A stretch of DNA of 64,000 nt, taken from the NCBI RefSeq assembly GCF_001591545.1, contig NZ_BCVC01000001.1:1054001-1118000 (forward strand), written 5' to 3'. The notes beneath the pieces are model-generated. The model worked only from the letters and a program-made list of their open reading frames with translations. It made no database searches and was not told where the DNA came from. Every line of letters starts with the position of its first letter. The stretch's first letter is position 1. The DNA is from Lederbergia lenta NBRC 16444 (GTDB lineage: Bacteria; Bacillota; Bacilli; Bacillales; Bacillaceae_C). Positions 37,960-46,283 of this stretch are shown piece by piece. The position numbers and the translations under genes are program-made.

Positions 37960-40761
37960 GTGTCACGTAAATTTGTCGTTGTAGATTTAGAAACAACTGG
38001 AAATACATATGAAAAAGGCGATCGGATCATCCAGATTTCTGCTGTAACGATAGAAAATTATCAGATTGTAGATCAATTTACATCATTCGTAAATCCGGGG
38101 ATTTCAGTACCGCCTTTTATTGAAGAGCTGACTGGCATTCATGATGATATGATTAAAGATGCTCCAACGTTTTCAGAAATTGCCGATGAAATTTACGGTT
38201 TATTAGCTGATTCTATTTTTGTAGCACATAATGTACCTTTTGATCTTGGGTTCTTACAAGGGGAATTGGGGGCAGCAGGTTATCGAAATTGCGTTACTGA
38301 ATCTATAGATACTGTTGAATTATCTAAAGTACTTATGCCCATGTCAACTAGCTATAAGCTATCAGATATGTCAGAGATGCTTGGTTTTGAACACGAAAAT
38401 CCCCATCAAGCTGATAGTGATGCCCTAGTAACCTCAGAACTTCTTCTGTTTCTCATTGAGAACATAAGACAGTTACCGCTCATTACTATAGAGAAATTAA
38501 CAGATTTAGCTCATCATTTAAAAAGTAATATTGCATTATTATTACATTCGATTATTCAAGAAAAAAGAATGAAATTGGAAGATTTGCCAGAAGCGTTGGA
38601 AGTGCATCGCGGGATTGCCCTGAGAAAAAAATTCCAACCAGATACAGTCGATAATAATGAGAGTGTGGAATACCCTTCTAGCATGGAAGAAAAACAAAAA
38701 TTATTAACTTCATTTGTAAATGGATATGAAAAACGAGAAGGTCAAATGCAAATGATGGATACGGTTTATAAGGCTTTTGTTGGTGAAAAGCATGCTGTTA
38801 TTGAAGCTGGGACAGGAATTGGAAAATCACTCGGATATTTAATTCCCGCATTATATTATGCTGTTAAACATCATCAATCGGTCATCATAAGTACATATAC
38901 GGTGCAAATGCAGGATCAACTTTTATATAATGAAATAAGAAGACTCAAAGATATTATTCCATTTCCTTTTCGTGTTTCAGTTCTAAAAGGAAGAAGCAAT
39001 TATTTAAACATGCTGAAATTCGAGCAGTCACTCACTGATAGGGACCACTCATATGATAATGTTCTGACTAAAATGCAAATACTCGTCTGGCTTATTCAAA
39101 CAGAGACTGGTGATATGGACGAAGTAAACTTTTCAAGTGGTGGGAAACATTACAAAGAGAGAATGAAACATGATGGATGGTTTTTACAAAAGGAAAAAGA
39201 TCCATGGATCTCTCGTGACTTTTATATGCATGCTAGACATCTTGCACTTCAGTCAGAAATAGTAATTACAAATCATTCTATGTTATTAGTGGATATAGAA
39301 CAAGAACGAAACTTGCTTCCAGATTCACAGTTTATTATTATCGATGAAGCGCATAATTTCATCAAGGCAGCGAGTAAAAGTTTAGGGAAAAAAATAGAGT
39401 TTAATGCTTTCAAATTTTTAATTAATAATATTGGTACTTTTGATAAAAACCAATTATTTGCTAAAATTGAGCAAATTATTCAGCATCATAATATCGTCCC
39501 AAAGGTTTCTACTTCCCAATTTGATAATTTAATCTTACGCTTAGACGCAGAAGTCGATGATTTCTTTATGCTATTAAGTAAATGGATTATTAAAAGTGAA
39601 CGCAAACTTTCCCAAAATGTGGCGAAACATCAAGTGCGATTTACCGAAGAGATGAGACAAGAGAGGGATTGGCAATCTGTATTGATGTGTGCGGAGCGAA
39701 CGCTTGATTTCCATAAACAAATTCGTTTGGGATTGGAAGATCGACTTGAACTTATAAAAGAACAAAAAGAAATTCCAATTACAGAACGAGCTTTCGTTGA
39801 AGAAGCAAATAGCTTTATGTTGGAATGGCTGACATTAGGCGCAAAAATAAAAGATTTTATGCTAACCCCTAACATCCAAGAAGTAGTATGGATGGAGGGT
39901 GATACTAGGACATTGCCAAATAGTATTGGCTTATATTCTGAACCTGAAAATCCTGGTGGTTTTCTAAAAGAGCATTTTTTCTCGGATAAAAAAAGTGTTG
40001 TCATGACTTCAGCTACACTTACAGTTGATCACTCATTTAAGTACTTTCTTCAAGAGGTAGGCTTAAATAATTACTCACTTATGCAAACGATCATACCATC
40101 TCCATTTGCATACGATAAGATGGCTAAATTAATGATCCCTACAGATCTTCCAGAAGTTCGTCATACCAAGACTGAAGAATATATTGAAGCGATTTCTGGA
40201 CATTTAGCGGCCATAGCTAGCGTGACAGATGGGCGGATGCTCGTATTATTTACATCCTACGATATGTTGAGAAAGACATATAACTTAATGAAAGATAGTG
40301 GGGCACTCGATGAATTTATTATGTTAGCACAAGGTGTTACATCAGGAAGTCGCACGCGTTTAACAAAGAGTTTTCAGCAATTTAATAAAGCAATTCTGTT
40401 TGGCACAAGTAGTTTCTGGGAAGGTGTAGATATACCTGGAAAGGATCTAACTTGTTTAGTTATTGTGAGGTTGCCATTTTCCCCACCTAACGAACCAATC
40501 ATTGCAGCAAGAAATGAAGCGATTAAGAAGAGGGGAAAGAACCCATTTTCTGAACACTCATTGCCTGAAGCAGTCATTCGTTTTAAGCAAGGATTTGGAA
40601 GATTAATCAGAACAGAAACAGATCGTGGAGTTGTTATTGTAATGGACAGGCGAATTGATACAAGTTCATATGGCCAAGCATTTCTGCAGTCTTTACCAAA
40701 CGTTCCAATAGAAAGAGGGCCATTAAAAGAGATTATATCAACAATAGAAAAGTGGCTATGA
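37960..40761 (+). CDS. dinG: DinG-type helicase with N-terminal exonuclease domain, no iron-sulfur cysteines
   Basis: A 933-residue fusion of a DEDDh 3'-5' exonuclease (about 1-165, with D9 and E11 in VVDLETTG and HNVPFDLGFL) to a superfamily 2 XPD/DinG-like helicase domain (about 245-933; Walker A GTGIGKS near 282, DEAH in IIDEAHNF, and the RxxQGxGRxIR-like KQGFGRLIR). The region where DinG enzymes hold four iron-sulfur cysteines (after KGRSNYL) has none, as in Staphylococcus DinG, where the protein acts mainly as a nuclease. Start is a GTG at 37960 after AAAGGTGTGAG. Length matches B. subtilis DinG. Confidence 0.92.
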   Translation: MSRKFVVVDLETTGNTYEKGDRIIQISAVTIENYQIVDQFTSFVNPGISVPPFIEELTGIHDDMIKDAPTFSEIADEIYGLLADSIFVAHNVPFDLGFLQGELGAAGYRNCVTESIDTVELSKVLMPMSTSYKLSDMSEMLGFEHENPHQADSDALVTSELLLFLIENIRQLPLITIEKLTDLAHHLKSNIALLLHSIIQEKRMKLEDLPEALEVHRGIALRKKFQPDTVDNNESVEYPSSMEEKQKLLTSFVNGYEKREGQMQMMDTVYKAFVGEKHAVIEAGTGIGKSLGYLIPALYYAVKHHQSVIISTYTVQMQDQLLYNEIRRLKDIIPFPFRVSVLKGRSNYLNMLKFEQSLTDRDHSYDNVLTKMQILVWLIQTETGDMDEVNFSSGGKHYKERMKHDGWFLQKEKDPWISRDFYMHARHLALQSEIVITNHSMLLVDIEQERNLLPDSQFIIIDEAHNFIKAASKSLGKKIEFNAFKFLINNIGTFDKNQLFAKIEQIIQHHNIVPKVSTSQFDNLILRLDAEVDDFFMLLSKWIIKSERKLSQNVAKHQVRFTEEMRQERDWQSVLMCAERTLDFHKQIRLGLEDRLELIKEQKEIPITERAFVEEANSFMLEWLTLGAKIKDFMLTPNIQEVVWMEGDTRTLPNSIGLYSEPENPGGFLKEHFFSDKKSVVMTSATLTVDHSFKYFLQEVGLNNYSLMQTIIPSPFAYDKMAKLMIPTDLPEVRHTKTEEYIEAISGHLAAIASVTDGRMLVLFTSYDMLRKTYNLMKDSGALDEFIMLAQGVTSGSRTRLTKSFQQFNKAILFGTSSFWEGVDIPGKDLTCLVIVRLPFSPPNEPIIAARNEAIKKRGKNPFSEHSLPEAVIRFKQGFGRLIRTETDRGVVIVMDRRIDTSSYGQAFLQSLPNVPIERGPLKEIISTIEKWL

Positions 40762-40766
40762 TAGAA

Positions 40767-40799
40767 GGGAACAACCACGTATAAAAACGTAGTGTTCCC
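40767..40799 (+). other. Hairpin after dinG
   Basis: GGGAACA pairs with TGTTCCC and ACGT with ACGT across a short loop. No T run follows, so termination is doubtful. Confidence 0.4.
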
Positions 40800-40957
40800 A
40801 AGGTTGTGGGTCAGATTTATTTGGAAACGCAAATTTCTCATGTTTTGCTTCAAATGCTGATATAATGAGAAAGTGGTCTTGCGGTTCGTAAAATTAGTAT
40901 TACCCGAAGAGCGACTGTTACTAATGCCAATTTTTGTTGTAATAAGGAGGAGTAAGA

Positions 40958-41092
40958 TTGGAAAAATCAGTAAAGGCACAATCTAGTGCTGAATTATTTT
41001 GTATGAGAAATGTATCAAAGAGAATATATAGTGAAAATCAATTTTATGAAGTAGGTCGAAAAGGTCATGATCCATTTATTTTCACAATTTAA
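40958..41092 (+). CDS. Small ORF in the ypmA position
   Basis: A 44-residue frame from a TTG at 40958 to TAA at 41092. Support for translation is an excellent ribosome binding site (AAGGAGG) 7 bases upstream, its place between dinG and ypmB where B. subtilis has ypmA, and plausible protein composition ending HDPFIFTI. As far as I recall, YpmA also ends in an FTI-like segment and is about 55 residues, so this may be a diverged or shortened ypmA. No motif suggests a function. The 190 bases before it hold only the hairpin above and a possible TATAAT at 40,860. Confidence 0.55.
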   Translation: MEKSVKAQSSAELFCMRNVSKRIYSENQFYEVGRKGHDPFIFTI

Positions 41093-41113
41093 TGTCTATA
41101 AGGAACCTAAGAC

Positions 41114-41590
41114 ATGAAAAAATGGATTTTACTTATCTCCTCCATCGTCTTAATTATCGCTGTCGTTTCGATCGTCATTTATTCTAAGGCTAGAGCACCA
41201 TTTAATAACGACAGGGAAATGGCAGAAAAAAAAGCGGGAAAAGAAGCAGAAATTGTTTCGATCGACAAATATTACATTTATAATGGTTCTCATACCTACT
41301 ATACAATCGTTGGTAAAGACAAAGCAGGAGTCCAAAAAGTTGTATGGATACCAGACAACCCAAAAGAAAAATTAGTAATTAAAAAATTGTCTGACGGGAT
41401 ATCTGAACAGGATGCTATTAATAAACTTTTTAATGAAGAAAAACCGAAAGAAATTTTAGGGGTACGGCTCGGCATAGAAAAAGATTTGCCAATTTGGGAG
41501 CTTGCCTATTTAGATGAAAAATCCAATTTAAATTATTATTATATCCATTTCGATACTGGGGAATGGTGGAGAAAAATTGACAATTTATAG
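41114..41590 (+). CDS. ypmB: YpmB family protein with PepSY-like fold
   Basis: A 158-residue protein with an N-terminal membrane anchor (about 5-23) and an extracytoplasmic part resembling the YpmB/DUF5590 family, seen in the REMAEKKAGKEAEIVSIDKYY and ISEQDAINKLFNEE repeats that recall PepSY helices. Function is unknown. It follows the small ORF by 21 bases and precedes aspB by 17, so it is probably in that operon. Ribosome binding site AAGGA. Confidence 0.85.
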   Translation: MKKWILLISSIVLIIAVVSIVIYSKARAPFNNDREMAEKKAGKEAEIVSIDKYYIYNGSHTYYTIVGKDKAGVQKVVWIPDNPKEKLVIKKLSDGISEQDAINKLFNEEKPKEILGVRLGIEKDLPIWELAYLDEKSNLNYYYIHFDTGEWWRKIDNL

Positions 41591-41607
41591 GCGAAAGAGG
41601 GATTTAT

Positions 41608-42807
41608 ATGACAATTTCTTTAGCGAATAGAGTGAATGCATTAACACCATCTTCCACTTTAGCAATCACAGCTAAAGCAAAAGAACTAAAATCAAAAGGG
41701 CTTGACGTGATTGGATTAGGAGCTGGTGAGCCAGACTTCAATACACCTGAAAATATCATTCAAGCCGCATATCAATCCATGCAAGATGGAATGACAAAGT
41801 ATACTCCCTCTGGTGGGCTACCAGCATTAAAAGAGGCTGTAATTAATAAATTGAAAAATGACCAAAAACTTGAATATAAAAATAATGAAATTATCATCAC
41901 AAATGGAGCAAAACATGCCTTATTTACGTTATTTCAAGTACTATTAAATGAGGGGGATGAAGTAATTATTCCTACTCCTTATTGGGTAAGCTATCCTGAA
42001 CAAGTAAAGCTTGCTGGCGGTGTACCTGTTTATGTCGAAGGGACCGAGGAGCATGATTTTAAAATAAATGCACAACAGCTAGAAGCAGCTATTACGCAAA
42101 AAACAAAAGCAATCATTATTAATTCACCTAATAATCCGACAGGAATGCTTTATACAAAAGAAGAATTGGAAGCACTTGGTAAAGTGTGTGTGAAACATAA
42201 TCTTTTAATCATCTCAGATGAAATTTATGAAAAACTTGTATACGGGCAACATACACATACATCTATTGCTGAAGTATCTCCAGAATTGAAAGGTTTAACG
42301 ATTATTATTAATGGAGTCTCAAAATCACACTCTATGACTGGTTGGCGGATTGGATATGCAGCGGGAGACCAAAGTATTATTTCAGCAATGACAGATCTTG
42401 CAAGCCACTCTACGTCAAATCCAACAACCACATCACAGTTTGGTGCAATCGAAGCGTATGAAGGAACGCAGGACACAGTTGAAACAATGAGACAAGCATT
42501 TGAAAAAAGGTTGGATATCATTTACGATAAATTAGTCGCTATCCCAGGTATTAGCTGTAAAAAACCCCAAGGTGCATTTTACTTATACCCGAACGTGAAG
42601 GAAGCTGCTAGTATGGCGGGATATGATAAAGTAGATGACTTCGTTACTGGATTGCTAGAGGAAGCACATGTAGCAGTAGTTCCTGGTTCGGGTTTTGGAT
42701 CTCCGGAAAATATTCGTTTATCCTATGCAGTTTCCCTAGAACTTTTAGAAGAAGCTGTAGAGCGAATCCGTCTATTTATCGAAAAAAAGATAAACGACAA
42801 TAAATAA
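41608..42807 (+). CDS. aspB: Aspartate aminotransferase
   Basis: AspB is a class I pyridoxal phosphate aminotransferase interconverting aspartate and oxaloacetate with glutamate and 2-oxoglutarate. The 399-residue product has the cofactor lysine in [15 protein letters not shown] (near residue 238), the PNNPTG turn and SDEIYEK. The downstream asnS uses aspartate, so the pair makes metabolic sense, and the order ypmB-aspB-asnS is that of B. subtilis. Start is the ATG at 41608 after AAGAGGG. Confidence 0.95.
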   Translation: MTISLANRVNALTPSSTLAITAKAKELKSKGLDVIGLGAGEPDFNTPENIIQAAYQSMQDGMTKYTPSGGLPALKEAVINKLKNDQKLEYKNNEIIITNGAKHALFTLFQVLLNEGDEVIIPTPYWVSYPEQVKLAGGVPVYVEGTEEHDFKINAQQLEAAITQKTKAIIINSPNNPTGMLYTKEELEALGKVCVKHNLLIISDEIYEKLVYGQHTHTSIAEVSPELKGLTIIINGVSKSHSMTGWRIGYAAGDQSIISAMTDLASHSTSNPTTTSQFGAIEAYEGTQDTVETMRQAFEKRLDIIYDKLVAIPGISCKKPQGAFYLYPNVKEAASMAGYDKVDDFVTGLLEEAHVAVVPGSGFGSPENIRLSYAVSLELLEEAVERIRLFIEKKINDNK

Positions 42808-42854
42808 GCAAGATTAATCTTGTTAAAGATCAATGGTTTGAAAGGATGTTTTTT

Positions 42855-44147
42855 GTGAAAACAACGATTTCAGAGGTAAGTAAATATGTTGGCCAAGAAG
42901 TTACAATTGGAGCTTGGCTTGCCAATAAAAGATCCAGTGGGAAAATTGCCTTTTTACAACTAAGGGATGGAACTGGATTTATGCAAGGTGTAGTGGTAAA
43001 AAGTGAGGTAGAAGAGGCGGTTTTTCAAACTGCTAAATCGTTGACTCAAGAATCATCTGTTTACGTTACTGGTACGATCCAAGAAGATAATCGATCACCA
43101 TTTGGTTTTGAAATGCAAGTTACAAAGGTGGAAGTGATCCAAGCAGCAATAGATTATCCGATAACACCTAAAGAGCACGGCACGGAATTTTTAATGGATA
43201 ACCGCCACTTATGGCTACGTTCACGCCGTCAACACGCTGTTATGAAGATTCGAAATGAAATCGTCCGTGCAACGTATGAGTTTTTTAATGAAAATGGTTT
43301 TGTTAAGATTGACCCACCTATTTTAACGGGTAGTTCTCCAGAAGGAACAACAGAATTATTTCATACAAAATATTTTGATGAAGATGCTTACTTATCCCAA
43401 AGTGGTCAGTTATATATGGAAGCTGCAGCGATGGCACTTGGCAAGGTATTTTCATTCGGTCCTACATTCAGAGCAGAAAAATCAAAAACGCGTCGTCACT
43501 TGATTGAATTTTGGATGATTGAGCCGGAAATGGCTTTTTATGAGTTTGAAGACAGCTTAAAAGTTCAAGAGGAATATATAACACATATTATTCAATCTGT
43601 ATTGAAAAATTGTGCTCTTGAGTTAGAGAGACTAGGAAGAGATACGGCAAAGCTTGAAAAAATCTCTGTTCCATTTCCGCGGGTTACGTATGATGAGGCA
43701 ATTAAGTTTCTTCATGAACAAGGATTTGATGATATAGAGTGGGGGGATGATTTTGGTGCTCCTCACGAAACAGCCATTGCCAATCATTATGACCAGGCAA
43801 TTTTCATTACTCATTACCCAACAAAAATTAAACCTTTTTATATGCAACCAGCGCCTGATCGAGATGATGTCGTCCTTTGTGCCGATATGATTGCTCCGGA
43901 AGGATATGGTGAAATTATTGGTGGGTCTGAACGTATTCATGACTATGAATTAATGAAGCAGCGAATTGAGCAGCACCAGCTTCCGCTTGACGCTTATAAA
44001 TGGTATCTTGATTTATCGAAATACGGATCCGTTCCTCACTCAGGTTTTGGCCTAGGTCTGGAACGCACTGTAGCTTGGATATCAGGGGTAGAACATGTAA
44101 GGGAAACAATACCCTTCCCAAGACTCCTAAATCGTCTATATCCTTAA
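42855..44147 (+). CDS. asnS: Asparaginyl-tRNA synthetase
   Basis: AsnS is a class IIb synthetase charging tRNA-Asn. The 430-residue product has the N-terminal OB-fold anticodon domain (about 1-105), then the catalytic domain with motif 2 ([22 protein letters not shown] split by a loop) and motif 3 ([13 protein letters not shown]). Start is a GTG at 42855, giving [13 protein letters not shown] like its homologues; the ATG at 42846 overlaps the AAAGGATG ribosome binding site. A hairpin without T run follows. Confidence 0.95.
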   Translation: MKTTISEVSKYVGQEVTIGAWLANKRSSGKIAFLQLRDGTGFMQGVVVKSEVEEAVFQTAKSLTQESSVYVTGTIQEDNRSPFGFEMQVTKVEVIQAAIDYPITPKEHGTEFLMDNRHLWLRSRRQHAVMKIRNEIVRATYEFFNENGFVKIDPPILTGSSPEGTTELFHTKYFDEDAYLSQSGQLYMEAAAMALGKVFSFGPTFRAEKSKTRRHLIEFWMIEPEMAFYEFEDSLKVQEEYITHIIQSVLKNCALELERLGRDTAKLEKISVPFPRVTYDEAIKFLHEQGFDDIEWGDDFGAPHETAIANHYDQAIFITHYPTKIKPFYMQPAPDRDDVVLCADMIAPEGYGEIIGGSERIHDYELMKQRIEQHQLPLDAYKWYLDLSKYGSVPHSGFGLGLERTVAWISGVEHVRETIPFPRLLNRLYP

Positions 44148-44150
44148 CAA

Positions 44151-44188
44151 AAGGCCACGTACAACTATTATGGTTGTTGCGTGGCCTT
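44151..44188 (+). terminator. Strong hairpin between asnS and dnaD
   Basis: AAGGCCACG and ACAAC pair with GTTGT and CGTGGCCTT. No T run follows (GCTATCG), so it may pause, terminate weakly, or protect the transcript end. Confidence 0.5.
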
Positions 44189-44236
44189 GCTATCGATGTA
44201 CAACATAGAGAAAACTTGAAAAGAGGTGAGATCCAT

Positions 44237-44932
44237 ATGGATAAAGAAATAATGGTATCTTGGATTGAAGAGGGAATGATACACGTACCTAATTTACTAA
44301 TGAATAACTATCGTCAGATAGGTTTAGACGAGAAAGAATTAGTTGTACTATTGCATATTTTTTCTTTTTCTGAAAAAGGGAATAAGTTTCCTACGCCTGA
44401 AGAAATTTCTGAACGAATGACAATTACGAGCAGCGAGTGTGCTTCCATATTAAGAAAGCTGATGCAGCTTGGTATGATTAAAATTGAAGAGGGTTGCTCC
44501 GAGGAAGAAATCAGGTTTGAAAGATACTCTCTTACACCGTTATGGATTAGATTAGCTGAAGAAATGATTCGAGAGAAAAAACAATCAAATCTCGAGAAGG
44601 TACTAACAGAAGAGCAAGATTTATTTTCTATATTTGAACAGGAATTTGGAAGACCGCTTACGCCGATTGAGTGTGAATCATTAGGAATGTGGATGGATCA
44701 GGACGGACAGGATCCAGTTATGATTAAAGCTGCTTTAAGGGAGTCAGTTATGTCTGGAAAACTAAATTTCCGTTATATTGATCGAATTTTATTAGAATGG
44801 AAGAAAAACGGAGTAAATACTGTGGAACAAGCCCGAGTACAAGGATTAAAATTTCGCCAAAAATCTAAACAAACTAATCCGCCTGTTCAAAACTCGAATT
44901 CAGTTCCCTTTTTTAATTGGCTAGAACAATAA
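44237..44932 (+). CDS. dnaD: DNA replication initiation/primosome protein DnaD
   Basis: DnaD acts with DnaB and DnaI to load the replicative helicase at oriC and at restart forks. The 231-residue product has the N-terminal DDBH1 winged-helix domain (about 1-125) and the C-terminal DDBH2 domain with IFEQEFGRPLTPIECE and the YxxxIL-type YIDRILLEWKKNGV. Start is the ATG at 44237 after AAGAGGTGAGA. It is followed by nth after 33 bases, as in B. subtilis. Confidence 0.94.
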   Translation: MDKEIMVSWIEEGMIHVPNLLMNNYRQIGLDEKELVVLLHIFSFSEKGNKFPTPEEISERMTITSSECASILRKLMQLGMIKIEEGCSEEEIRFERYSLTPLWIRLAEEMIREKKQSNLEKVLTEEQDLFSIFEQEFGRPLTPIECESLGMWMDQDGQDPVMIKAALRESVMSGKLNFRYIDRILLEWKKNGVNTVEQARVQGLKFRQKSKQTNPPVQNSNSVPFFNWLEQ

Positions 44933-44965
44933 TTATTGCAAAAGGTCAAAGGGTGAGTGAATCTT

Positions 44966-45631
44966 ATGTTGAATAAAAAAGAAATTCGCTTTTGTCTTGA
45001 TGAAATGGGGAAAATGTTTCCCGACGCACATTGCGAATTAAATCATTCTAATTCATTTGAATTAGTAATCGCCGTAGCGCTTTCAGCTCAATGTACGGAT
45101 GCGTTGGTAAATCGGGTAACAGAAACACTATTTGAAAAATATAAAACACCTGAAGATTATTTAGCAGTGCCATTAGCTGAACTCGAAAATGACATTCGTT
45201 CCATTGGTTTATTTCGAAATAAAGCTAAAAACATTCAAAAATTATCGCAAATGTTGATTGATGATTATGATAGGATCGTTCCATCTGAGCGTGAAGAGTT
45301 AGTTAAGTTGCCAGGTGTCGGACGTAAGACAGCAAACGTAGTAATGTCGGTAGCTTTCGGTGAACCGGCTATTGCTGTAGATACACATGTAGAACGAGTG
45401 AGTAAACGTCTAGCATTTTGTCGTTGGAAAGATAATGTCCTTGAAGTAGAGAAAGCCCTCATGCGTAAAGTTCCAAAAGATGAATGGTCTGTAACTCATC
45501 ATCGAATGATTTTCTTTGGAAGGTATCACTGTAAATCGCAGAATCCACAATGTTCGATTTGTCCGTTACTGGAAGTTTGTAGAGAAGGAAAAAAAAGAAT
45601 GAAGAAGATAAAATCCATTGAAAAAGTATAA
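44966..45631 (+). CDS. nth: Endonuclease III
   Basis: Nth is a DNA glycosylase and AP lyase removing oxidised pyrimidines. The 221-residue product has the helix-hairpin-helix KLPGVGRKTANVV with the following catalytic aspartate in VDTHVERV (preceded by the lysine in the hairpin region), and four iron-sulfur cysteines in the spacing C-x6-C-x2-C-x5-C near the end. Start is the ATG at 44966 after AAGGGTGAG; the in-frame GTG at 44957 is inside that site. The end overlaps ypoC by 14 bases. Confidence 0.95.
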   Translation: MLNKKEIRFCLDEMGKMFPDAHCELNHSNSFELVIAVALSAQCTDALVNRVTETLFEKYKTPEDYLAVPLAELENDIRSIGLFRNKAKNIQKLSQMLIDDYDRIVPSEREELVKLPGVGRKTANVVMSVAFGEPAIAVDTHVERVSKRLAFCRWKDNVLEVEKALMRKVPKDEWSVTHHRMIFFGRYHCKSQNPQCSICPLLEVCREGKKRMKKIKSIEKV

Positions 45632-46073
45632 TGAACTTCCCGATCAACTACAACATCCATTGTTTAACGAGGCTCAGCTTAAATTATTCTCTGAAGAGAT
45701 CGGCTATTATACCAGAGACAAAACGAAAGTATACCCATGGCAACAAATGGACCAAAATATAACAGGTTTACTATTTCAATGGGAACAATTAAATGGTGTA
45801 TTGGAAAAGCAATTTAAAGTTAATAAAAATGGTGAAAAAAACATGATGTTAGGGGCTATAGCTATTTTTTTACAACTATTATTTTGGACAAACGGAGAAC
45901 CTGTAAATCTCAAACAATTAGAGGGAAAATTAACTAACTTTCAGATCAAACCCTTTAATATATATGATCGACTAATATTCATTTTTTCCCGCCCTACATC
46001 CTTTCATACATTCAAACAACTGCAAGAATTAATGCTAGAACAACAAAAAAAGTTTGCAGTTAAGAAAGCGTAA
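45618..46073 (+). CDS. ypoC: YpoC family protein
   Basis: A 151-residue soluble, mainly helical protein of unknown function, in the place of B. subtilis ypoC (after nth, before ponA). It overlaps nth by 14 bases and uses a TTG start at 45618, for which the ribosome binding site is weak (GAAGAAG), so its translation probably depends on coupling to nth. Visible features are RLIFIFSRPTSF near the end and LQLLFWTNGEPV in the middle. A bidirectional terminator lies 160 bases downstream. Confidence 0.78.
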   Translation: MKKYNELPDQLQHPLFNEAQLKLFSEEIGYYTRDKTKVYPWQQMDQNITGLLFQWEQLNGVLEKQFKVNKNGEKNMMLGAIAIFLQLLFWTNGEPVNLKQLEGKLTNFQIKPFNIYDRLIFIFSRPTSFHTFKQLQELMLEQQKKFAVKKA

Positions 46074-46236
46074 ACGCCTATTAAGCGACGTAAAAACTAG
46101 GCCAGCCCACAATATTAACTATTGAGAGATAAAGTAGAGGCGCAAGTACTGAAAGCTTAGGGTGTGGCGTTAATTTCTTTCAACCGCGCTCACAATAGTA
46201 GTTTTTAACTCGGAAAGTTATTTTACAACAAAACAT

Positions 46237-46268
46237 AAAAATCCTGGGGTGGAAACCCCAGGATTTTT
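46237..46268. terminator. Bidirectional terminator between ypoC and ponA
   Basis: AAAATCCTGGGGT with ACCCCAGGATTTTT; the A and T runs on both sides allow it to serve the convergent ypoC and ponA transcripts. Confidence 0.92.
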
Positions 46269-46283
46269 GCATACTATTTATCT

